Source: Filomicrobium sp. (lineage in GTDB: Bacteria > Pseudomonadota > Alphaproteobacteria > Rhizobiales > Hyphomicrobiaceae). Taken from it: 64,000 bases of DNA. The notes under the pieces were generated by a model. That model had not been told where the DNA came from and made no database searches. It saw only the letters and a program-made list of their open reading frames with translations. The DNA lies in the NCBI GenBank assembly GCA_017792465.1, contig CP051234.1, positions 250,606 through 314,605 of the forward strand, read 5' to 3'. A program made the position numbers and the translations under genes. Position 1 is the first letter of the stretch. Each line of letters opens with the position of its first letter. This document shows, one piece after another, positions 8,610-16,678 of the stretch.

Positions 8610-8638
8610 TTGACTTGGTCACGGTTTACCCGTAGACC
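8610..8638 (+). promoter_or_regulatory. Predicted sigma-70 type promoter of tRNA-Asp
   Basis: TTGACT at 8610-8615 and TAGACC at 8633-8638 are separated by 17 bases, and the mature tRNA begins about 44 bases downstream. The -35 is strong and the -10 weak, as is common for alphaproteobacterial housekeeping promoters. Confidence 0.45.
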
Positions 8639-8681
8639 GAGCGGCCTACGAACTGCACTTTCCACTGGCGCGGTTCGATTA

Positions 8682-8758
<77 letters not shown>

Positions 8759-9172
8759 TCGATCGCTTACGAGATCGGTGGCGCTGCCTGAACAAATCAG
8801 GTCAATTCCCCAAGCAGATTTCTTCAAAGTGTTCGCGACTTGTTCGCTGACTCGGGCTGTGAATTCTTGTGCGTGCCGTCGGGTCCGGTCGTCTGATCAT
8901 TTGAGGTCTGATTGCGTGCAGCGCACATCGGGCCTCAAGGACGGTCGCTTAACCTGTGTTTTTTCCCCTGTTCGAACGCATTGCTTATAGCGGGGAGCCC
9001 GTCAGTGTGCTCAAACCAAAGAGCGACACGGTGCCTGTTTACGCAGGTGCGTTAGCGTGCTTTTTTCAGGCTCTGTGAGCGCAAGTGAGATTCGAGCGAT
9101 ATGCGCTCTAGCGGGCCTTGATGTCGTGGTGGCATTCAGGCTCTAGCGATGGCCGGCAGGAAACCGCAAAGC
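8759..9172. other. Intergenic region tRNA-Asp to nuoA
   Basis: About 410 bases without a supported gene. An imperfect hairpin at about 9027-9058 (GTGCCTG paired with CAGGTGC, extended by CACG/CGTG) is followed by six T at 9061-9066 and could act as a weak terminator or leader hairpin before nuoA. The nuo promoter must lie here but was not pinned down. Confidence 0.4.
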
Positions 9173-9538
9173 ATGACCCAGCTGCTTCTCGACTATCTAC
9201 CCATTGTTGTCTTCTTGGGCGTTGCCCTGGTGATCTCCGGGGCGCTTGTCGTTGCGCCGTTCCTGGTGGCGATGCGCAATCCTGACCCCGAGAAGGTTTC
9301 CGCCTACGAATGCGGTTTCACCGCTTTCGACGATGCCCGAATGAAATTCGACGTGCGGTTCTATCTGGTCTGTCTGCTGTTTATCATTTTCGACTTGGAA
9401 ATCGCATTCCTGTTCCCGTGGGCGGCGGCGTTCCGCGATATCGGGCTCTTCGGGTTCTGGTCGATGATGATTTTCCTGGGCGTGCTGACCATCGGTTTCA
9501 TTTATGAGTGGAAGAAGGGAGCCCTCGAATGGGATTGA
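9173..9538 (+). CDS. nuoA: NuoA, NADH-quinone oxidoreductase subunit A
   Basis: The 121-residue protein has three membrane helices (about residues 6-30, 62-82 and 90-112) and the family signature YECGF with the [25 protein letters not shown] region given here only in outline (helix two). NuoA is a membrane subunit of complex I close to the quinone site. The frame extends to an ATG at 9149, but the start at 9173 ([10 protein letters not shown]) gives the usual family length and has an upstream AGGAAA. The end overlaps nuoB by ten bases. Confidence 0.95.
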   Translation: MTQLLLDYLPIVVFLGVALVISGALVVAPFLVAMRNPDPEKVSAYECGFTAFDDARMKFDVRFYLVCLLFIIFDLEIAFLFPWAAAFRDIGLFGFWSMMIFLGVLTIGFIYEWKKGALEWD

Positions 9539-10098
9539 TTCTGCCGCCGGAATTGCAGTTCGATAAGGCGCGTGAGGGCGCGGGGGCTGGAGCTGCGGTT
9601 CGTCCCGATCCCTACTTTACTGAAATCAACAACGAGCTTGCCGACAAAGGCTTTCTGGTTACGACGACCGATGATCTCATCAACTGGGCGCGTACCGGGT
9701 CGCTGATGTGGATGACGTTCGGTCTGGCGTGCTGTGCGGTCGAGATGATGCAGGCGTCGATGCCGCGATATGATGTCGAGCGTTTCGGGTTCGCGCCGCG
9801 CGCGTCGCCGCGGCAGTCGGACGTGATGATCGTGGCCGGGACGTTGACCAACAAGATGGCGCCGGCGATGCGCAAGGTCTACGACCAGATGCCGGAACCG
9901 CGCTACGTCATTTCCATGGGCTCGTGTGCCAACGGTGGCGGGTATTACCATTATTCCTATTCGGTGGTGCGCGGCTGCGACCGGGTCGTTCCGGTTGACG
10001 TTTATGTGCCGGGTTGCCCGCCGACGGCGGAAGCGCTCGTCTATGGCATCCTGCTTCTACAACGCAAGATCCGCCGCACCGGGACGATTGCCCGCTAA
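9529..10098 (+). CDS. nuoB: NuoB, NADH-quinone oxidoreductase subunit B (N2 cluster)
   Basis: The 189-residue protein carries the N2 [4Fe-4S] cluster that passes electrons to quinone. Ligand motifs are visible: the tandem cysteines in GLACCAVEM, the Cys in [12 protein letters not shown] and the Cys in VPGCPPTAE. The ATG at 9529 lies inside the end of nuoA with a purine-rich AAGGGA upstream; a frame-consistent ATG at 9508 would add seven non-conserved residues and is less likely. Confidence 0.97.
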   Translation: MGLILPPELQFDKAREGAGAGAAVRPDPYFTEINNELADKGFLVTTTDDLINWARTGSLMWMTFGLACCAVEMMQASMPRYDVERFGFAPRASPRQSDVMIVAGTLTNKMAPAMRKVYDQMPEPRYVISMGSCANGGGYYHYSYSVVRGCDRVVPVDVYVPGCPPTAEALVYGILLLQRKIRRTGTIAR

Positions 10099-10149
10099 AC
10101 ACTCCGAACGAACGTCCGTCCGGGCGTTCCAACACTACGGCAGGTTGGT

Positions 10150-10767
10150 ATGGATGATACGCTCGACGAACTGGGCGAGTATCTGTCAGGGAAAATGGCT
10201 TCGGCCTACCTTGGGTCGAAGGTTGCGCACGGCGAACTGACCGTCGAGGTTAAGCGCGATCAGATCACCCAGGTTTTGAAGTTCCTGCGCGACGATACGC
10301 GGTGCCGCTTCGAGGTTCTGATCGATATCTGCGGTGTCGACTGGCCGTCGCGGGCGAACCGTTTCGATGTCGTCTATCACCTGCTAAGCCCGCGCAACAA
10401 TCACCGGATCCGGGTCAAGGTTCAGACCGACGAAGACACCGCGGTGCCGACAGCGATCGAGGTCTACTCGGCGGCCAACTGGTTCGAGCGCGAAGCCTAC
10501 GACATGTTCGGCATCTTGTTCTCCGGGCACCCGGATTTGCGCCGGCTGTTGACCGACTACGGTTTCCAGGGCCATCCGTTGCGTAAGGATTTTCCGCTGA
10601 CGGGGTATGTCGAAGTTCGCTATGACGACGAGAAGAAGCGGGTCGTCTACGAGCCCGTGAAGCTCAACCAGGAATTCCGTTCTTTCGATTTCGAAAGCCC
10701 GTGGGAAGGCGTCGATTACGTGCTGCCGGGCGATGAGAAGGCCTCGGGCGCAAACGGGCAGGGCTGA
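10150..10767 (+). CDS. nuoC: NuoC, NADH-quinone oxidoreductase subunit C
   Basis: The 205-residue 30-kDa subunit of the hydrophilic arm of complex I. Family signature [20 protein letters not shown] is present at about residues 113-132, followed by [20 protein letters not shown]. Length is normal. It is separate from NuoD, unlike the fused NuoCD of enterobacteria. The following gene starts five bases after the stop and is not a nuo gene. Confidence 0.96.
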   Translation: MDDTLDELGEYLSGKMASAYLGSKVAHGELTVEVKRDQITQVLKFLRDDTRCRFEVLIDICGVDWPSRANRFDVVYHLLSPRNNHRIRVKVQTDEDTAVPTAIEVYSAANWFEREAYDMFGILFSGHPDLRRLLTDYGFQGHPLRKDFPLTGYVEVRYDDEKKRVVYEPVKLNQEFRSFDFESPWEGVDYVLPGDEKASGANGQG

Positions 10768-10772
10768 AGCGA

Positions 10773-11222
10773 ATGAAGGACACGTTGCAGCCGGGTGCCA
10801 AGGCCGAGTTTGCGTTCACCGTTCCGGCGACGAAGACGGTGCCTCAGCTTTATCCGGAAGCACCTGAATTCGTGGCGATGCCTGCCGTGTTCGCAACCGG
10901 GTTTCATGTCGGCCTGATGGAATGGGCGGCTCTTAAGGTTCTCGAGCCGCATATGGATGAAGGCGAAGGCTCGCTCGGCATCCATATCGATGTTTCGCAT
11001 TCGGCGGCAACTTTGCCGGGCCAGACGATCACGGTTTCGGCGGAGTGCACAAGCGTCGAAGGGCGCCGGATCAGTTTTAAGGTCAAGGCGCACGACGGGA
11101 TCGACGTCATCGGCGAAGGCACGCATCAGCGCATGGTCGTGCCGTGGGACCGGTTCGTTGCCCGGGTGAACGCCAAAGCAGAGCAAGCCGGTGTAGCGCC
11201 GCTGGACGGTCCGAAAGGCTAG
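10773..11222 (+). CDS. FlK-like hotdog thioesterase inserted in the nuo operon
   Basis: The 149-residue protein resembles the fluoroacetyl-CoA thioesterase-like hotdog family: VPQLYPEAPEFVAMPAVFAT followed by EWAALKVLEPHMDEGEGSLG and an HxxAT-type strand (DVSHSAATLPGQTITV). The family hydrolyses or binds short acyl-CoAs; the substrate here cannot be told. It starts five bases after nuoC and ends 17 bases before the next gene, so it is almost certainly co-transcribed with nuoABCD. No membrane segment or signal. Confidence 0.8.
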   Translation: MKDTLQPGAKAEFAFTVPATKTVPQLYPEAPEFVAMPAVFATGFHVGLMEWAALKVLEPHMDEGEGSLGIHIDVSHSAATLPGQTITVSAECTSVEGRRISFKVKAHDGIDVIGEGTHQRMVVPWDRFVARVNAKAEQAGVAPLDGPKG

Positions 11223-11239
11223 ATGGAGGATCACGCGCG

Positions 11240-11677
11240 ATGACAGCTTCCGGGTCCGAAGTAAAGGGCAAGTGTCTTTGTGGTGCCGTGAAGTTCGAGG
11301 CACACGTGAAGTCGCAGGACATCGGTGCTTGCCATTGTGAGATGTGCCGCCGGTGGTCGTCTGGTCCGTTTCTATGCGTCGAATGTGCGGAGCCGCCGCA
11401 GATCGAAGGGGTTGAGGATCTGTCGGTCTATCAGTCTTCTGACTGGGGCGAGCGGTGCTTTTGCAGCAAGTGCGGTTCGACGTTGTTCTGGCGCACGCGG
11501 GATGGCAGCCATTTCATGGCCAGCGCTGGCGCGCTTGAGAATTCAGAAGGTTTGCGCATGACGCACGAAATCTTCGTTGACGAGAAGCCCGACTATTACG
11601 ACTTTGCGAACGAAACCAAAAAGATGACCGGTGCTGAGGTGTTCGCCGCGTTTTCTTCTGGTGCCGACAACAATTGA
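11240..11677 (+). CDS. GFA-family (CENP-V/GFA domain) zinc protein inserted in the nuo operon
   Basis: The 145-residue protein has the GFA/CENP-V zinc-binding pattern: C-L-C-G near the N-terminus (residues 12-15), CHCEMC at about 35-40, and CFCSKCGSTLFWR near 75-87. GFA-domain proteins are named after glutathione-dependent formaldehyde-activating enzyme, but most members have unproven activity. The ATG at 11240 is chosen because GGAGGA lies ten bases upstream at 11225-11230. It ends nine bases before nuoD. Linked with formaldehyde metabolism only by family name; no proof from this sequence. Confidence 0.85.
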   Translation: MTASGSEVKGKCLCGAVKFEAHVKSQDIGACHCEMCRRWSSGPFLCVECAEPPQIEGVEDLSVYQSSDWGERCFCSKCGSTLFWRTRDGSHFMASAGALENSEGLRMTHEIFVDEKPDYYDFANETKKMTGAEVFAAFSSGADNN

Positions 11678-11686
11678 GATACGTTC

Positions 11687-12877
11687 ATGGCCGAAACAGA
11701 TATCCGTCAGTTCAACATCAACTTCGGTCCGCAGCACCCGGCGGCGCACGGCGTTTTGCGGCTGGTGCTCGAGCTTGATGGCGAGGTCGTTGAACGCGTC
11801 GATCCGCACATTGGTCTTTTGCATCGTGGCACTGAGAAGCTCATCGAACACAAGACCTATCTGCAGGCGATCGGGTATTTCGACCGTCTCGATTACGTCG
11901 CGCCGATGAACCAGGAGCACGCGTTCTGCCTTGCGGCGGAGCGGTTGCTGGAACTGGAAATCCCGGCACGCGGCAGCTATATCCGCGTTCTTTATTCCGA
12001 AATCGGCCGCATCCTTTCGCACATTCTAAACGTCACGACGCAGGCCATGGACGTCGGTGCGCTGACGCCGCCGCTTTGGGGCTTTGAAGAGCGCGAAAAG
12101 CTGATGGTTTTTTATGAGCGCGCGTCGGGATCGCGGATGCACGCGAAGTATTTCCGTATCGGTGGTGTGCATCAGGATCTGCCGCCGGAGCTGATCGACG
12201 ACATCTACGACTGGTGCGATCCGTTCTTGAAGGTTTGCGACGACATCGAAGGTCTTCTGACCAACAACCGCATCTTCAAACAGCGCAACGTCGATATTGG
12301 TGTCATCAGTCTCAAGGAAGGCTTTGACCTCGGATTCTCGGGCGTGATGGTTCGTGGTTCGGGTGCGGCTTGGGATTTGCGCAAGGCGCAGCCTTACGAG
12401 CGTTACGAAGAGTTCGACTTCGATATTCCGATCGGCAAAAACGGCGATTGCTACGACCGCTATCTGATCCGTATGGAAGAGATGCGCCAGTCGGTTCACA
12501 TCATGAAGCAGGCTTGTGAGAAGCTGCGTTCGCCTGAAGGTGCGGGACCGGTTTCTTCCGAAGACCGCAAGGTCGTGCCGCCCAAGCGCGGGCAGATGAA
12601 GCGCTCGATGGAAGCGCTCATCCATCACTTCAAGCTTTACACCGAAGGCATGCATGTGCCTGAAGGTGAAGTTTACGCCGCCGTTGAAGCGCCCAAGGGT
12701 GAGTTCGGCGTCTATCTCGTCGCCGACGGTTCCAACAAGCCCTACCGCTGCAAGATCCGGGCGCCAGGGTTCCCACATTTGCAGGCAATGGATTACATGA
12801 ACCGCGGGCATATGCTGGCCGACGTGTCGGCGATTATCGGTTCGCTTGATATCGTGTTCGGTGAGATCGACCGGTAA
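11687..12877 (+). CDS. nuoD: NuoD, NADH-quinone oxidoreductase subunit D
   Basis: The 396-residue 49-kDa subunit of complex I forms the quinone pocket with NuoB. Signatures: [21 protein letters not shown] at the N-terminus, the [14 protein letters not shown] block, and the C-terminal DPVFGEIDR-like end (here DIVFGEIDR). Length fits. It is the last complex I gene here: a strong terminator follows and nuoE onward is not in the window. Confidence 0.97.
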   Translation: MAETDIRQFNINFGPQHPAAHGVLRLVLELDGEVVERVDPHIGLLHRGTEKLIEHKTYLQAIGYFDRLDYVAPMNQEHAFCLAAERLLELEIPARGSYIRVLYSEIGRILSHILNVTTQAMDVGALTPPLWGFEEREKLMVFYERASGSRMHAKYFRIGGVHQDLPPELIDDIYDWCDPFLKVCDDIEGLLTNNRIFKQRNVDIGVISLKEGFDLGFSGVMVRGSGAAWDLRKAQPYERYEEFDFDIPIGKNGDCYDRYLIRMEEMRQSVHIMKQACEKLRSPEGAGPVSSEDRKVVPPKRGQMKRSMEALIHHFKLYTEGMHVPEGEVYAAVEAPKGEFGVYLVADGSNKPYRCKIRAPGFPHLQAMDYMNRGHMLADVSAIIGSLDIVFGEIDR

Positions 12878-12906
12878 GCGCGCTGCTCGTTCGGTATCGA
12901 ATTGAC

Positions 12907-12938
12907 GAAGGCCGGTGACGATTTCACCGGCCTTTTGT
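12907..12938 (+). terminator. Intrinsic terminator after nuoD
   Basis: Perfect inverted repeat AAGGCCGGTGA / TCACCGGCCTT around a short loop, followed by TTTTGTTTT. It lies about 30 bases after the nuoD stop and closes the nuoABCD unit. Confidence 0.9.
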
Positions 12939-12978
12939 TTTGGTCGTGGCAGACCAGAGGGGGGCTCTGGCGCGCGGG

Positions 12979-14103
12979 TTACAGAATGAACCAGCTCTCG
13001 TCTGGCGTGCCACCACTGGTGACCCTCAGAACCATTTCCGGGTTGGGGTCGGCATCCGTATTTATCTCGATTGCTGTCGAGCCTGTATCGATGTCGAAGC
13101 GTATTTGACCGGGGGCCGTGAAGGCTTGGTTTTCTGTGGTCAGAAAGACAAACGCGTCGTCGCCAGCAGTATTTGGATCGGCATCGATGGCGCTGAAGTC
13201 AATCTTGTCGCCTTCGCCGGCCGCAAAATCGTGGATGCGATCTAGAAAGTCATTGCCCTGGTTGGATCCGCTTTCTGAAATATCGGTGTAGACGAAGCGG
13301 TCGGCGCCGTCTCCTCCATACATGTCATCGAAACCGGTGTCGCCGAAAATGACATTGTCGCCTGAATTGCCGTAAATGTCGTTGTTTTCGCTATTGCCGA
13401 ACGCGCTGAGGTTGTCGCTTCCCAGCAGCAACATGTTCTCGACTTCGTAGGGCGCGGTGTAGCTGACAGAGGTATAGACCCAGTCGTTTCGAGTGGCGGC
13501 GGAAGTTGGCGCGCTGTCGATCTCGATGATCGTATCGAAGGGGTTGTCGACGTAGTAGATATCGTCGCCGCCATAACCGGCCATGGTATCGCGGCCGGTG
13601 CCGCCATTGATGACATCGTCGCCGGTTCCGCGTGCGGCGCGTAAGACGTCATGTCCCCCAAAACCTAGAATGGTTACGTCGCCGACATTGCCTTTGGTGT
13701 CGATGACGTTTGACCAGTTGTTGGCTTTGAAGATCGAATCGAAGCCTGAGCTTTTGACCAGAAGTTTTTCGATGCCGTTGGCGAGTTTGTATGAAACGCG
13801 GGCGCCATCGAAATCGGCAATCACCCGGTCTATTCCGCTCGAATCAATCAGGCGGTCACGAACATGATCGACGTAGTATGTGTCGTTGCCAGCGCCGCCG
13901 CGCATCAAGTCCCGGCCCGTGCCGCCGTCCAATCTGTCGTTTCCGGCCCCACCTTCGAGCCGGTCGTTGCCGGCATAACCGCGTAGCAGGTCGTTGCCGT
14001 TGTAACCGAGTAATAAGTCGTTGCCCGCCAGAGCCAGGATGACGTCTCCGGCATTGGTGCCGCGCAATGTCTCAGAACTATTCGTGCCGCGTACTCGCGC
14101 CAT
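12979..14103 (-). CDS. RTX-repeat (hemolysin-type calcium-binding) protein
   Basis: The 374-residue acidic protein begins at the ATG at 14103 with GGAG ten bases upstream; the open frame extends to a GTG at 14130 but that lacks support. Residues about 26-75 hold GG-x-GND-x-L nonapeptides (for example GGAGNDRLDGGTGRD), with more at about 165-185 and 265-285, which bind calcium in a parallel beta-roll. The C-terminal part (DRFVYTDIS, DRIHDF, GDKIDFSAIDA) resembles the serralysin-type C-terminal domain that carries the type I secretion signal. No enzyme domain is visible and no type I secretion genes are nearby. Probably a secreted calcium-dependent surface protein. Confidence 0.85.
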   Translation of the reverse strand: MARVRGTNSSETLRGTNAGDVILALAGNDLLLGYNGNDLLRGYAGNDRLEGGAGNDRLDGGTGRDLMRGGAGNDTYYVDHVRDRLIDSSGIDRVIADFDGARVSYKLANGIEKLLVKSSGFDSIFKANNWSNVIDTKGNVGDVTILGFGGHDVLRAARGTGDDVINGGTGRDTMAGYGGDDIYYVDNPFDTIIEIDSAPTSAATRNDWVYTSVSYTAPYEVENMLLLGSDNLSAFGNSENNDIYGNSGDNVIFGDTGFDDMYGGDGADRFVYTDISESGSNQGNDFLDRIHDFAAGEGDKIDFSAIDADPNTAGDDAFVFLTTENQAFTAPGQIRFDIDTGSTAIEINTDADPNPEMVLRVTSGGTPDESWFIL

Positions 14104-14378
14104 AAAAACTACTCCAAAAAATATATTCACCTATCGAGGCCGAATGTTTGGCCCCTTGCAAAGTATCGCCGTCCAGAAAAGCAGTCTGCGCACGGATCGA
14201 CAAGACGTTATGGGATTTTTTTTACGGGCCTATGTCAGTCGTCGCAGAACCTTGGCGTGAGGGGCGTGGTCGATGAATGCATTCTGACATGCGCGTTCAG
14301 CGCGCGTTCAATCGCCCGGATGCATCTTGCTTTTCGGGAAATGAAGCTGGTGGCTTTTGAAAAGCAGGAATAACGACA
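14104..14378. other. Divergent promoter region
   Basis: Separates the minus-strand RTX gene from the plus-strand small secreted protein. It contains a run of eight T at about 14216-14223 and a short direct repeat of GCGCGTTCA-like units near 14290-14312. No gene seen. Confidence 0.35.
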
Positions 14379-14729
14379 ATGTTGAAACTGATGTTTGCGA
14401 CGGTGATGGCAGGAACTGTTATGGCAGCCTCCATAGTTCCGGCAAGTGCGCACTACGATAGCATCAATGCCAAACAGGCTCATCAGGCCAGATCGATTGA
14501 GCGCGGCCGTGCCTCAGGTGCCATCACATGGCGTGAAGGTCTCACGCTTCGTGCTGAGCAGCGCAAGATCAAGCGCCTTGAGAAGCAGTTCCGCAAGTCG
14601 GGTGGACGCCTGACGTACAAAGAGCGGAAGATTCTCAAAGGCAAGCTCAAGCAGGCGCAGCGCAATATCTATCAGGAGAAGCATGACAGCTACCGGCGCT
14701 TGAAAGGTCTTCCGCGCGTCGGACGCTAA
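14379..14729 (+). CDS. Small basic secreted protein of unknown function
   Basis: The 116-residue precursor has a signal peptide (about residues 1-24, cleavage after PASA-H) and a very basic, helical mature part with the pattern SIERGRASGAITWREGLTLR, then AEQRKIKRLEKQFRKSGGRL and TYKERKILKGKLKQAQRNIY. The motif pair ITWREG...TYKERK looks like two related helical units. Similar small periplasmic proteins are widespread in proteobacteria without known function. A ribosome binding site CAGGAATAACGAC precedes the ATG. Confidence 0.75.
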   Translation: MLKLMFATVMAGTVMAASIVPASAHYDSINAKQAHQARSIERGRASGAITWREGLTLRAEQRKIKRLEKQFRKSGGRLTYKERKILKGKLKQAQRNIYQEKHDSYRRLKGLPRVGR

Positions 14730-14775
14730 GCGTGTCAACGAACTGCACGAGCGATTTTTCGTATCGTGGAGGGAG

Positions 14776-14809
14776 CGCGCGGGCTGGATCGGACCATCCG
14801 GCCCGCGCG
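14776..14809. terminator. Strong hairpin between convergent genes
   Basis: Fourteen-base inverted repeat (CGCGCGGGCTGGAT at 14776-14789 with ATCCGGCCCGCGCG at 14796-14809, one G-U pair) with a six-base loop. It sits between the convergent ends of the small secreted protein gene and the glycosyltransferase gene. There is no T-tract, so it may work as a bidirectional stop or RNA 3' end stabiliser rather than a classic intrinsic terminator. Confidence 0.5.
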
Positions 14810-14868
14810 AATTCCTTGAAAGCGATTGGCGTGGATCTTAGTCACGGGTTTGGTCGTCAATGATGCGA

Positions 14869-15648
14869 TTAGCCGAACAAGCGGCTGATGAAGGTCACGG
14901 CGACGAAGACTGCGCCAACAATCATTGCAATTCCCAACGCGCGCCGGCTGCGGCGGGCGAGTTTGCCAAACTTCAATTGCTCGCGGCTGGCCTGGAAGTG
15001 TTCGATCACAGGGTCCGGGCCGTTGGCATCGAAAATCTTCGAATAGGCGCGCGGCAATGCCGTGAAGGAAACGCCTTCGAGATCGGTGAACGCCGAGTAG
15101 ATCATATCCTCATCGAGACCGAGAGGACCGACTTTGGGTTCGTTGCTGGACCAAATCTCCGCGAAGCGCCGACCGCCTTCGGTATTTCGGACATAAAGCG
15201 TTCCAGCAGCGATCGTCAGCGCCCGTTTGCCGTCGCGGAAGACAGGCGTGAAAAGCATGCAGACGTCGCTGGTCACTGTGTCGAAGAAGTCGGGCGGATG
15301 GCGGATGATTGCATCGGCGTCGAGATAGAGGACGTCATGGTCTGGAAATTTTGCCAAACATTCCGTGACGAATTGCGCTTTCAGGCGCGTCGTCGCTTCC
15401 CATGTCAGGCGCCGTGGAACCCGTTTGAGATGGTAGTTCAGGCCGAAGCGGTCGAGGGAAGCTTTCAGGCGCAGGACTTTGCTTAGATAGTTCGTTGTGT
15501 AGAACGCGCAAACGACAAAGCGCTGCCCGCCGCCGAGATCCGTGACCTCGTCGGAAAGTGAACCTGAAGCGGCTGCCTCACTTTTTGCAGCCGGCATGAT
15601 GTCTGTCGTGGCTTCTTCTAGTTTCGCCACTGGGATCATTCGCACCAA
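14869..15648 (-). CDS. Putative GT-A glycosyltransferase with C-terminal membrane anchor
   Basis: The 259-residue protein has a nucleotide-diphospho-sugar transferase fold: RFVVCAFYTTNYL at about residues 43-55, a D-A-D-A metal-binding motif (Asp110-Asp112) after HDVLYL, and later G-L-D-E-D. A C-terminal hydrophobic segment (about residues 238-257) should anchor it to the membrane with the catalytic domain in the cytoplasm. It overlaps the end of the upstream glycosyltransferase gene by 13 bases. Acceptor and sugar donor are unknown; an envelope glycan role is inferred. Confidence 0.75.
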   Translation of the reverse strand: MVRMIPVAKLEEATTDIMPAAKSEAAASGSLSDEVTDLGGGQRFVVCAFYTTNYLSKVLRLKASLDRFGLNYHLKRVPRRLTWEATTRLKAQFVTECLAKFPDHDVLYLDADAIIRHPPDFFDTVTSDVCMLFTPVFRDGKRALTIAAGTLYVRNTEGGRRFAEIWSSNEPKVGPLGLDEDMIYSAFTDLEGVSFTALPRAYSKIFDANGPDPVIEHFQASREQLKFGKLARRSRRALGIAMIVGAVFVAVTFISRLFG

Positions 15649-16442
15649 TATTCTCCGATCCAGTGAGCAGGCCCGAAACGACGCCTGGTTGGCCGGAAGT
15701 TGAGACCGTTGCCGACACGTTTATTGCGCTGGTGTTCCCCCTTTAATGCACTGTCTGGAGTGATCGATCCGTAGAATACGACGATTTTTCCGGTTTTTGG
15801 CTTCTTGGGTGTCGCAAAAAAACGCACAATTCGGTTACGTGGCAAACAGGCCAGCGAAAATGGTACAACCCACTCCTCAGGCCAGAATGTGACATCGTCC
15901 ACTGCTTTGGTCAGGAAGTTTTGCTCTTTGGAGTCATAGTTAGTGATGATTTCCTCCGGCGGCGTTTCATAAAATCGGTCGAGAACGTATTTCTCATGGC
16001 CGATGAAGAACCGCACGATCGAGCTGTTCCCATACCCCAGATGGGGATCCTTCCATTCCTTGATGATACAGAATCTCGCCGGAAGTGTCAGGAAGTCATC
16101 GATATTATCGATAATCACGACATCGAGATCGAGGAACAGCGTCATCCCGCTCAGCCCGCCGAGATTCTCAGACATCAGACCGAGTTTCGGCCAATACTTG
16201 CCGAGCTTCTTGTCGAATGAGACTTCGGGGAGCGGCTGGCACTCGACGTCCGGGTGGATGCCTGAGGTTTGATCGGTAAAGCAAACAAAACGCACGTTCC
16301 AAGTCGTGTTGCGCATGACCATAGCGTAAAGCCGGTTGACCCAGTGCGGACCATACCGGTCGCCCCATTTCATGCAGACAACATTGATGGTCCGCTGGGC
16401 TTGCGCCTCGTCGAATTCGGTCTTCCAACTCATTGAAGACAT
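15636..16442 (-). CDS. Putative glycosyltransferase (DxD type)
   Basis: The 268-residue protein starts at the ATG at 16442 (MSSMSWKTEF) with AAGG upstream; the longer frame begins with TTG at 16499 and adds a non-conserved stretch. INVVCMKWGDRYG near the N-terminus and MTLFLDLDVVIIDN (Asp105 and Asp107) form the donor and metal site of a GT-A fold related to family 8-like transferases. The late sequence KIVVFYGSITPD and W-I-G-E-Y-W are seen in bacterial glycosyltransferases of unknown specificity. First gene of a two-gene unit with the overlapping GT downstream. Confidence 0.75.
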   Translation of the reverse strand: MSSMSWKTEFDEAQAQRTINVVCMKWGDRYGPHWVNRLYAMVMRNTTWNVRFVCFTDQTSGIHPDVECQPLPEVSFDKKLGKYWPKLGLMSENLGGLSGMTLFLDLDVVIIDNIDDFLTLPARFCIIKEWKDPHLGYGNSSIVRFFIGHEKYVLDRFYETPPEEIITNYDSKEQNFLTKAVDDVTFWPEEWVVPFSLACLPRNRIVRFFATPKKPKTGKIVVFYGSITPDSALKGEHQRNKRVGNGLNFRPTRRRFGPAHWIGEYWCE

Positions 16443-16678
16443 ACTCAAATTGCCTTGCCGATCATCTCTCGTCACCGGTGGCACAAGTCGCCGCGCCAAA
16501 CGGCAATTTGCGCGCTAAGTCGTTTGACTGCAAGAGACTTCGGAAGTGCTTTTTCGTCGCTTCTCAAATGCTTTAGAGGGACGTTTTGTGCCGCCTCAGA
16601 GCGCTCATTAGGGGTTTAGTAAGAAGAACCCTGTTAACTGTTGCCTATGGGCCACTGCAGTTTGGAACAGGTACGATC

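Noticed and set aside
14216-14223. Run of eight T as a terminator
   Set aside because: No stable stem precedes it on either strand.
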